NCBI RefSeq assembly: GCF_014905175.1
Contig: NC_057792.1
Span: 12,131,321-12,195,320, forward strand
DNA: 64,000 nt
DNA from: Aphidius gifuensis
Lineage: Eukaryota > Arthropoda > Insecta > Hymenoptera > Braconidae
Direction of reading: 5' to 3'
The position numbers and the translations under genes are program-made. The notes beneath the pieces were generated by a model. The model saw nothing but the letters and a program-made list of their open reading frames with translations, made no database searches and was not told the origin of the DNA. Below are positions 56,870-64,000 of this stretch, one piece after another (position 1 is the stretch's first letter; every line of letters starts with the position of its first letter).

Positions 56870-57231
56870 TGCTACCACATCGAGCTCTCACAAATATTGA
56901 TATCATCAAATACGCCAAAGCTTTTAAAATTCCTTATTTCCGAGGAGTTTTCATGAGAAATGATTTACCAATAACTGGTCCTCGTAAAAATGAATCAGCA
57001 ATTGTAAATCTTGATGATAAAGATGGTGCTGGTACACATTGGGTTGCATACAAAAAACGGCAAAATGATGTCATTTATTTCGATAGCTTTGGTGATTTGA
57101 AGCCTCCACAAGAGCTGATTAATTATCTCGGTGTTGGTAGCATTAAATATAATTATGAAAAATATCAAAATTATAATACAATTGTTTGCGGTCATCTATG
57201 TCTCAAATTTCTGGCTGGCAAGAGACTATAA
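56869..57231 (+). CDS. PRO: Adenovirus-like cysteine protease (adenain family, C5)
   Basis: 120 aa, ATG overlapping the previous stop by one base. It processes virion precursor proteins. The catalytic set is visible as H57 (GTHWVAY), D72 (YFDSFGD), Q100 (oxyanion hole, YQNYNTIVC) and C107 (VCGHLC). The Q-to-C spacing of seven residues equals that of adenovirus protease. It is shorter than adenain (about 200 aa) but typical for Polinton PRO. The GAGTHWVAY and IVCGHLCLKFL motifs are diagnostic. Confidence 0.92.
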   Translation: MLPHRALTNIDIIKYAKAFKIPYFRGVFMRNDLPITGPRKNESAIVNLDDKDGAGTHWVAYKKRQNDVIYFDSFGDLKPPQELINYLGVGSIKYNYEKYQNYNTIVCGHLCLKFLAGKRL

Positions 57232-57265
57232 ATAATCATGACACATGCTAAAATAATCATTAGTC

Positions 57266-57958
57266 ATGGATGATTCATTTACGTTGACATTGTCGGGCAG
57301 GTCATCGACTCTTGAAACACAATACTTCCCGCCGATTGAGTTGTCAGCAAATAAAAATTATGTTGCTGGGCTTGTTGAGTTTACAACATTTAATTCTATA
57401 CCGAATATTGACGTTGGTAACAATAAAGTCTACATTGAAGGTTGTAAACTGATTACAATTCCAACAGGAAGTTATGAAATTGAGGATATTGAAAGTTATA
57501 TCCAAAAAGCAATATGTCAGAATGACGTTACTATTAGTATTAAACCAAATAACAATGAACTACATAGTGAGGTTAAATGTAACAAACGTATTCATTTTGA
57601 AATAGAAGACTCGATTGGAAGATTGTTGGGCTTTACAAAACGAATCCTCGAAGCTGATATTCTACATAAATCTGACTTGCCTGTTGCCATATTAAAGGTC
57701 AATACACTCCAAATTCAGTGTAACATAACAACTGGTGCATATATGAATCAGCACAAAGTTCACACAATACATGAATTTTTCCCAGTTGTGCCTCCTGGAT
57801 ATAAGATTGTTGAAGTACCATCTCATGTCATTTATCTGCCAGTCACAGTGCAAGCAATACATCAATTGCAATTAAAAATTGTCGATCAGGATGGTGAAAT
57901 TGTGAATTTCCGTGGAGAAACGATTACAATTCGACTACACATTAAAAGTGTCAAATAG
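57266..57958 (+). CDS. mCP: Minor capsid (penton-like, single jelly-roll) protein
   Basis: 230 aa, ATG start (MDDSFTLTLSGRSS), 34 bp after the protease stop. It has a beta-rich composition with the conserved LETQYFPPIEL near the start, KNYVAGLVEFTTFNSIPNI, and GYKIVEVPSHVIYLPV followed by RGETITIRLHIK at the end. This pattern is shared with Polinton minor capsid proteins that form the pentameric vertices. The frame is intact. Confidence 0.85.
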   Translation: MDDSFTLTLSGRSSTLETQYFPPIELSANKNYVAGLVEFTTFNSIPNIDVGNNKVYIEGCKLITIPTGSYEIEDIESYIQKAICQNDVTISIKPNNNELHSEVKCNKRIHFEIEDSIGRLLGFTKRILEADILHKSDLPVAILKVNTLQIQCNITTGAYMNQHKVHTIHEFFPVVPPGYKIVEVPSHVIYLPVTVQAIHQLQLKIVDQDGEIVNFRGETITIRLHIKSVK

Positions 57959-57969
57959 GACAAAAAAAT

Positions 57970-58185
57970 ATGGGCATCGTTTTCAGAAGAAAAGAAAAAA
58001 AGAATAAACATAATAATAAAATAATTGGACAAAGCTATAAATGCGAGACATTATGCCAAAAAAAAATCAGTCAAAAGCAAGGAAGCAAAGCGATAACACA
58101 TCAGAGTATTCAGTTTCTCAAGAGTCTCGGTCTCAGTCCACGTCAACAACATCTACGGAAATAAAAGTGTCATTTTGTTGCTTTT
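57970..58185 (+). CDS. Small overlapping frames between minor and major capsid genes
   Basis: Frame one (57970-58164, 64 aa, ATG MGIVFRRKEKKNKHNN) is very basic at its start, like small basic virion proteins. A second frame from the ATG at about 58052 (MPKKNQSKARKQSDNTSEYS) is Ser/Thr/Gln-rich and ends in a short hydrophobic run (FCCFFCII) overlapping the major capsid start. Either could be a small structural protein, or the whole may be one decayed gene with a frame change. I cannot choose. Confidence 0.35.
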
Positions 58186-58198
58186 TTTGTATTATACC

Positions 58199-59433
58199 AT
58201 GGATGAAATTTTAAGTATACAAGAACCGATCATTTTTGATGAATCGATTGCCCATTGTGAGTTACATGCTCATCAGCCTTACGGCTCTTCAACATTCAAT
58301 AACAACGATGAAATCCGGATTGGAATTCAACATCAAGATTTATGTGTACTACCAAGTAAAAGTTCACTACATATTACTGGACGATTTCTTACAAGTGACG
58401 GAAAATCTGTGCCAAAAACAACTTCATTGGTACGAATGGCAATAGCACACATGTTTGAAGAAATTCGCTATGAGATAAATGCAATTGAAATTGATCGGAG
58501 CAAAAATGTTGGTCTTACGACTCTAATGAAAGGATATATTTCCTTAAGTCCAAATCAAAAATCATTATTGGAGAATGCTGGATGGTTAATGTCTGATGAA
58601 GAATCATTATTCGATTCGAGTGGTTATTTTGATATATCAATACCACTGAGCCTGCTGCTAGGATTTGCTGAAGATTATAAAAAAATAATTATCAATGCAA
58701 AACATGAACTCATCCTAATAAGAGCAAATAGTGATGTGAATGCCTGTCTACAAGAACAACCTGCGGAAGGAAAAAGTGGCGAAAAAATACAAATTAAACT
58801 TCAAAAAGTGGAATGGATTGTTCCATATATCAAAGTGTCTGATAAGCAGAAAATACAACTTTTAAATTACATTGCCAAGGATCCATCCATAGCAATCAGT
58901 TTTCGTACATGGGAATTGTACGAGTATCCACTATTACCTGCAACTACAAAACAAAATTGGAGTGTGAAAACATCAACACAATTGGAAAAACCGAGATACA
59001 TAATTTTAGGCTTCCAAACAGGACGAAAAAACTCTGTAACAAACAATTCAAGTGTTTTTGATCATTGTAACTTGCGTGATGTTAAGCTGTTTTTAAATTC
59101 ACAATCATATCCTTATGGAAATTTAAATATTGATTTTGCTCATAATCAATTCTCATTATTATATGATATGTTTGCATATTTCCAAGCTTCCTACTATTAC
59201 ACAGAAACACCACAACCATTATTTACAAGACAAAAATTTTGGAAGAAGCTCCACTTATTGTCATAGATTGTTCAAAGCAAAATGAATTTTTAAAATCTGG
59301 ACCAGTAGATATTCGACTTGAATTTGAATCAACAACACAATTTCCAGCTCAAACATCAGCTTATTGTTTGATTTTACATGATCGAATTGTTGAATATAAT
59401 CCAATTAGTGGTTCAGTACGCAAGCTCGTTTAA
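58199..59433 (+). CDS. MCP: Major capsid protein (double jelly-roll), one frame break
   Basis: Start at the ATG reading MDEILSIQEP (58199); upstream codons lack an ATG. It forms the hexameric capsomers. Conserved blocks are ESIAHCELHAHQPYGSSTF, IAHMFEEIRYEINAIEIDRS, LTTLMKGYISLSPNQ, SIPLSLLLGFAEDYKK, FRTWELYEYPLLP and STQLEKPRYIILGFQT. FDHCNLRDVKLFLNS is followed in the next frame by PLIVIDCSKQNEFLKSGPVD and AYCLILHDRIVEYNPISG. The first frame ends at 59266 and the second runs 59239-59433. The switch is in the T run at about 59236-59240, so one base is lost or miscalled. Length (about 410 aa) fits insect relatives. It is downstream of the minor capsid gene on the same strand. Confidence 0.88.
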
Positions 59434-59603
59434 TATATGCCTGTAAACTTACCAATCCTATATTTATAATAATAATATGTAAAAGAAAAAAAAATAAATA
59501 AATAATGTATGAAAAAAATTGTATATATTATTTTCTCCTTACTGAAAATTAAAAATTATTATTATAATAAATGAACCAACAATGTATGTTAAAAATTTTT
59601 TTT
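59434..59603. other. Convergent intergenic spacer
   Basis: AT-rich with AATAAATAAATAA and AATAATAAATGA phrases that can serve as poly(A) signals for the convergent flanking genes. Confidence 0.4.
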
Positions 59604-60418
59604 TCATTTATTTTTATTTTGACATAATGTACAATCTTTTATCATGGGTGATGGCCCGTCAAATTCATCTGATTTTTCGTCTTGATGATGATAATGTTCA
59701 ATGCAGCGTTTATATTGAAGAAAATCTTTTTTTGTTTTAAATTTTTCTGGCAATTTGTCCCATACAGCATCAATTGAGTTTGGTGTAAGCAGAAAAATAT
59801 ATCTCTCTGGTAAATTTGCAATATCTTCTGTTGCCATTTTTTCCAGACTCTCAAGATGACAAAATAGCTGAATCGATTTTTTCAATGATGAAACTGATCC
59901 CCAGGTAGTTCGGAACCATGCTCTCAATTTTTGTACATTATCCAATGCACAAGTAAGAGTCCATAAATTGAGATGATAACTCAGATGGTGAACATAGTTT
60001 TTTTGACATACCTTAGTTGGTAGTTTGCCATGCGCTGGACAATCCATATCAATCAAATCAATAATAGTTTTATCGTCTTTTAAAATATTGCTGAGCCATT
60101 TTTTTTCCTCATGACCTTTACATATACGTAAATTGAAGACTCAAGGCTATCATTTATAATTTTTCCATGTTCAGCATAATCAACATCTCCTGAGTTCCAT
60201 AACAGTCCATGATGATTGTTTGTTAACCAATTATTTGTCAGTTTGCAAGCAGATGATAATGTACTCATGGCACATGGAGGCTTGAATACTACCGACTTGA
60301 TATCATCTTCTTGATTCAAATTTGCTATTGCAAATTTCACAATAAAACTTTGATCAGTATCATAAAATCCTTGAACATCAACAATATATTCAACCATTAT
60401 GACTGAAATCTTATTCAA
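59604..60418 (-). CDS. Conserved unknown Polinton protein, one frame break
   Basis: Two adjacent open stretches. The first, 60418-60080 (112 aa, with a likely start at MVEYIVDVQGFYD), contains FKPPCAMSTLSSACKLTNNWL, NHHGLLWNSGDVDY and IYVYVK. The second, 60056-59604 and its open extension to about 60110, contains EEKKWLSNIL, LIDMDCPAHGKLP, NYVHHLS and a C-terminal KDCTLCQNK. In relatives these belong to one protein, so a single-base break lies at about 60100-60120 next to an A8 run. The VDVQGF..(F)IVKEFA-like opening looks like the first strand of an RNase H/DEDD nuclease fold, but no full catalytic set is evident and I do not assign a function. Confidence 0.6.
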
Positions 60419-60477
60419 GACTGAAATATTTTTTTTCTTTGGTACTCATATACAAAAGAGTAAAGACGCGCGCACTT

Positions 60478-60760
60478 TGGTATCAAATTTCTAATTTTGT
60501 TTATAAAATAGTTTAAAAAAAAAATAAAACGTCAGCACTTTCTACTTCAAATTCTATGAAATATAAACAATATAACTCTCAACTTAGTATCAAATTTCTA
60601 ATTTTGTTTATAAAATAGTTTAAAAAAAAATAAAACGTCAGCACTTTCTACTTCAAATTCTATGAAATATAAACAATATAACTCGCAACTTAGTATCAAA
60701 TTTCCATTTTTGTTTATAAAATAATTTAAAAAATAAAACGTCAGCACTTTTTTATTATTT
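60478..60760. repeat. Tandem repeat, 107 bp period, three copies
   Basis: TAGTATCAAATTTC-ATTTTGTTTATAAAATA...AAAACGTCAGCACTT...TTCAAATTCTATGAAATATAAACAATATAACTC starts at about 60478, 60585 and 60691 (periods 107 and 106). The third copy is truncated. It lies between the polymerase stop and the start of the 60418 gene, both on the minus strand, so it is positioned as the promoter region of the latter. Confidence 0.9.
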
Positions 60761-60771
60761 ATTATTTATGA

Positions 60772-63700
60772 TTATTCGGGGTCATAGCCCCAAGGTAAGG
60801 TATCAGTTCCACCATTTTGATCAAGAGCTCGTTTGTCATCAGCCCAGCTGAGTGCAATTTTACTCTGCACAATTGTCTTCACTTGATGGTCTTTACTTCT
60901 GATTAAATGTTGATTTTTTTTCAATATTTGATGATCAAAAAGACATGACATGTAATTATTAAAATTTATGTCTTTTAAAACTGAACCCTTGACACCTTTG
61001 GCTTTTTTGTAAGTTTTATCATCATCATTGTTCATGACTTTATAACTATATAATTTGGCTCTCAAGCCAGCAAACTCAGTCATAATTTTACCATTATTTT
61101 CGTCTTTCATAAGACCAATAACTTTTTTATTGACTCTTGGCATATTATAAACATTATTTTGTGGATAATCAGATGTATCGAATCTTTCTAAATTTTCTTT
61201 CATTTTTTCATAAATATCAGGAACTTTAAAATTTAAAATGAGTGAATCAGTATCCATGTAAAGTGCTTGGACATCATTGTGATTGAATTTTTTTTTGATA
61301 TAATTATAATAAAAATCATAGATCCAGATTTTTGAAAGATCCAATATTGTAAATCCAGAATAAATTGGCTTATTGAAAATTATTTTCACTCGTGACATTT
61401 CAATAATTGCAATGTCATCTTTATAAATTGAACAACTGTGAAAATTCGGTTTTGCAATCAATGATCTAGCTCCATAGCGACCTTCCCATTTTGTCACTAT
61501 TTTAACATCTTTTTCTTTCCTTACATTTTGCATCGTTTTACCATATACACTGTTGTTCATTAATTTGAAAAAATTTTTACCAAAATCTGTGGTCGCTTGC
61601 TGACGCATACCAGTATTGAGATCAATATATTTTTTCAACCATGAGCTTTGTTTAAATTTTAATACTCGATGAATTTTGTTCAACTTCATGCCAAGACCCA
61701 AATATAGTTTTAAATTTCTATAATGTATGACATAATTTTTTTTCGGATATAATGTTGTCATTAATTTTGATTGCTTTGAATTTGGTGCTGTGAATTGCTC
61801 TGGACAAAACGGTAAATCTTTATGCCATTCATGTAAATATTTTGGATAATCCAAGTCAACTTCCAAGATATATCCAATTTCAGCTTCATCAGATATATTT
61901 GTCACATCAATATTTAAATTATCTTCCCATTGAAAACCTCCATAAGGCAAATATTGACTCATGCCAGCACCATATAAATTATTTACATCAAAATACATGA
62001 TGTATGATTCTTCTTCTTCTGGATTGTATTTATCACCCATATATCGGTTGTTGGCTTTTGCGTATCGGTTCATACATTGTGCAACACCACCTCGAATTCC
62101 TTTCTCAATAAAAAGATGCATTGCTGGGTCTGTCAAAAGTTCAAGTTCCACACCTGTATACTTTAACATTGCATCAAATGCTCGACCTGGTGCGGTAAAA
62201 TAATGAAGTGCATATAGACTGTATGTTGATAAACAGCTCAAGCGAAAATTTTCAAAGATATCTGCCAACAAAAGCACATCAGTTTTCAAATATAAATCAG
62301 AATATTCACCTAATGTATTTATTTGAAATTTTTCCCAAATATTTTTGGCATGTTCATAGTCTGCATCTGATATATCGGAATTATTCAATTTTGAGAAAAA
62401 TTCTTTTTTTGGTGGTAGAGTTGTTTCAGTTAATTTTTCCCATGAGTCAATATATTCGTATGGAAATACACCTTTTCTACACAATAAATCAAAGTATTCA
62501 CTATTGCATTCACTACGTGTTATAATTTTTTGATCATTGCTCAAATCAGATGATAATCTATCAATACTACTAGACATAAATCTAAATGAGTCGATGAATC
62601 TTAAACTTACAACAGTATTATCCACTTTTTTTGTGAATGAAATGTATTTTTCTTTATTTATTGGTAGTATATGTATGCGACCATCGAATGCCTTGCAAAG
62701 TTCTTGTATTAAAAAATGTGAGTCGTATCCTGATAAATTGTGCATGACTACAGGTACGTTGTGAGACTTTGTATAGTTAATATTACATCTAGCATGAGCT
62801 GGACCTCGATATGATCCGCTGAAATGATCGTGATCATGGTGCTTTACGTCTTTCTCCAGGAAAATCTCCTCACATATATGACATATTGTTGCATTTTGAA
62901 ATTCTTGCTCCTGTTGCACAGTCAATTTTTCCATTGGTATTGGATTTAAGAGTATATCATTGACCTGGTGAGCTAATTTTTCCAATTCTCCAATAAACCA
63001 TTCAATACAATTCTCACTACGATTCATTCTGTAGAATGATAATGTATTATCATAGGTACATTTAACATAGTACGCAGCACTGTGTGGAATATGTTCTTCA
63101 GAGTCGGTATTATCAATCGGTTTTAAAATACACTCCAAATCAGCATAGACGACAAAAGGTACAAGTTCTCTGTATCGATGATTTTTAAATTTCAGTATAT
63201 TGGCATCTTTTCTTGGCATAATCATCCGTGCATGATTAATTTGACAACAGTCAGCCAAATGTTTTTCCAAATAGAGCTCTGACGAGAAATGATTTAGACA
63301 TCTATCACATATGTGTAAACGACCATTATTGTTTGACTTGTGAACTACCAAGCGTGATAAGTTTTTAATTAATGCAAAATGGAAAATTTTTTTTCCTTTT
63401 TTCTGCTTTTGAACATAATTTTCATATTCGTCATCAACTTCCATTTTATTGTCGTCATCGTCATCATCATCATCATCATCGTCGTCAGCCGAAAAACATT
63501 CATCATCAAAAATACTGTCATTAGTATTGGTAACTTTTTTTTTTTTATCATTTTCGTTTTTATCGACTGCCAACAGATGAATCGTTTGACTGTCACAAAT
63601 ATTATCACTCAAAAATATAGGAGCAATAATACTTTTTTTCGGATTGCTGGAAACTATTGCGTAAACATTTATTTTCAAATTGTTGAGTTTTTCAAATTTT

Positions 63701-64000
63701 GGTATGTCTCGCAGCTTCATTGGAAAAGATATTCCATCATATGATAATATTGTACTAAAATGTGGATATGATGCCACACGATTCGTATGTATTTGTGCAG
63801 GATGCAAAGCTGCAGTTACACACCACAAAAAACAGAAATGATCTTTATTTTCTATATTCAAAACTGCTCTTTTTTTTTTGATGTCATCAGGCATTTCAAC
63901 AAACGTAGATACACCACCACGCAACGGTTGATATTTGCATACAGTGAAGATAATGCTCTGAATTTTTTTCAAGCTCCAACCAGAAATACCAAGATTAAAT
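60772..64000 (-). CDS. POLB: Protein-primed DNA polymerase B (Polinton pPolB), 5' end outside window
   Basis: At least 1066 aa and open to the window edge, so the start lies outside; the TTG at 63972 is not a reliable start. It replicates the element. Numbering from 63972: acidic run 163-180; zinc-type C221/C224/H237/C241; Exo I YADLEC (D277, E279); a CHIC...HDHDHFSGSYRGPAHARC zinc module (363-395); Exo II HNLSGYDSH (D416); Exo III YLKTDVLLLAD (D564); Pol A YFDVNNLYGAGM (D661); Pol B KLMNNSVYGK (802-811); Pol C YMDTDS (D906, D908). The A-to-B interval leaves room for the TPR insertions of protein-primed enzymes. All catalytic residues are present and no break is seen, in contrast to three other genes of this copy. 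Confidence 0.95.
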   Translation of the reverse strand, partial: FNLGISGWSLKKIQSIIFTVCKYQPLRGGVSTFVEMPDDIKKKRAVLNIENKDHFCFLWCVTAALHPAQIHTNRVASYPHFSTILSYDGISFPMKLRDIPKFEKLNNLKINVYAIVSSNPKKSIIAPIFLSDNICDSQTIHLLAVDKNENDKKKKVTNTNDSIFDDECFSADDDDDDDDDDDDNKMEVDDEYENYVQKQKKGKKIFHFALIKNLSRLVVHKSNNNGRLHICDRCLNHFSSELYLEKHLADCCQINHARMIMPRKDANILKFKNHRYRELVPFVVYADLECILKPIDNTDSEEHIPHSAAYYVKCTYDNTLSFYRMNRSENCIEWFIGELEKLAHQVNDILLNPIPMEKLTVQQEQEFQNATICHICEEIFLEKDVKHHDHDHFSGSYRGPAHARCNINYTKSHNVPVVMHNLSGYDSHFLIQELCKAFDGRIHILPINKEKYISFTKKVDNTVVSLRFIDSFRFMSSSIDRLSSDLSNDQKIITRSECNSEYFDLLCRKGVFPYEYIDSWEKLTETTLPPKKEFFSKLNNSDISDADYEHAKNIWEKFQINTLGEYSDLYLKTDVLLLADIFENFRLSCLSTYSLYALHYFTAPGRAFDAMLKYTGVELELLTDPAMHLFIEKGIRGGVAQCMNRYAKANNRYMGDKYNPEEEESYIMYFDVNNLYGAGMSQYLPYGGFQWEDNLNIDVTNISDEAEIGYILEVDLDYPKYLHEWHKDLPFCPEQFTAPNSKQSKLMTTLYPKKNYVIHYRNLKLYLGLGMKLNKIHRVLKFKQSSWLKKYIDLNTGMRQQATTDFGKNFFKLMNNSVYGKTMQNVRKEKDVKIVTKWEGRYGARSLIAKPNFHSCSIYKDDIAIIEMSRVKIIFNKPIYSGFTILDLSKIWIYDFYYNYIKKKFNHNDVQALYMDTDSLILNFKVPDIYEKMKENLERFDTSDYPQNNVYNMPRVNKKVIGLMKDENNGKIMTEFAGLRAKLYSYKVMNNDDDKTYKKAKGVKGSVLKDINFNNYMSCLFDHQILKKNQHLIRSKDHQVKTIVQSKIALSWADDKRALDQNGGTDTLPWGYDPE

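Larger units (their letters stand above)
51200..64000. mobile_element. Maverick/Polinton (adintovirus-like) element, right end outside window
   Basis: The core Polinton set is present in one block: retroviral-type integrase, protein-primed DNA polymerase B, packaging ATPase, adenovirus-like protease, and double and single jelly-roll capsid proteins. Accessory genes of insect copies are also there. Genes are tightly packed and switch strand several times. The left boundary is a guess between the tRNA gene and the first gene, and the terminal inverted repeat could not be identified without the right end. Three frame breaks are noted in individual entries. Confidence 0.92.

Noticed and set aside
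63369..63744. Open frames on both strands over the Polinton polymerase acidic run
   Set aside because: Shadows of the Asp/Lys-rich part of the polymerase gene on the minus strand.
1..64000. Polydnavirus (bracovirus) proviral segment
   Set aside because: Considered because the genome looks parasitoid-like, but no segment-circle junction motif and no bracovirus gene family was recognised; the viral genes present are Polinton-type.

Overview
The window reads as AT-rich nuclear DNA of an arthropod, most likely an insect and possibly a parasitoid hymenopteran. The reasons are the many short introns with GT..AG ends, an intron-bearing tRNA-Tyr, a tRNA-derived SINE, BEL/Pao and Ty3/gypsy relics, Helitron-type helicase remnants and a Maverick/Polinton with insect-type gene content. 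The species call is inference. Almost all of the window is repeats and mobile elements. I can support one apparently intact, splice-consistent cellular gene (9.4-10.4 kb, minus strand), one tRNA gene, and the Polinton gene block.

Layout. 0-6.9 kb: AT-rich DNA, degenerate tandem repeats (318 bp and 177 bp periods), a frameshifted RGG-type exon and a 335 bp MITE. 6.9-8.24 kb: N-terminal half of a Helitron/PIF1-type helicase gene, broken. 8.25-9.3 kb: a tRNA-derived SINE copy, a dispersed repeat and an ATGTTCCC minisatellite. 9.4-10.4 kb: a six-exon gene of unknown function encoding 168 aa. 11.0-25.6 kb: a very large fold-back structure, with inverted arms of about 1.3 kb (each made of roughly 240 bp degenerate repeats) around an 11 kb array of about 28 satellite monomers of about 360 bp. 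25.7-27.5 kb: a dispersed family with a terminal hairpin, then the C-terminal half of the same kind of helicase. 27.5-39.4 kb: nested dispersed repeats, several palindromes, a solo-LTR-like unit and a small inverted outlier of the 360 bp satellite. 39.6-43.6 kb: a decayed BEL/Pao element with a SINE pair inside gag. 44.6-46.3 kb: a broken transposase-like (DUF7869-type) gene. 47.5-50.5 kb: a decayed Ty3/gypsy element ending at a 100-N assembly gap. 51.08-51.18 kb: tRNA-Tyr(GTA).

51.2-64.0 kb: a Maverick/Polinton (adintovirus-like endogenous element) running off the right edge. Its genes cover integration (retroviral-type integrase with chromodomain), replication (protein-primed family B DNA polymerase, open to the window edge), packaging (FtsK/HerA-like ATPase), maturation (adenovirus-like cysteine protease) and virion building (double jelly-roll major capsid protein, penton-like minor capsid protein, a phospholipase A2-type minor virion protein, a fibre-like GPPG/coiled-coil protein). 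Three genes (major capsid, a DUF8207-type protein, a conserved unknown) each carry one frame break in or near a homopolymer run. The copy is therefore either recently decayed or affected by base-calling errors.

Positions of repeats and splice sites were read by eye. Family names rest on motif recognition, with no database search.
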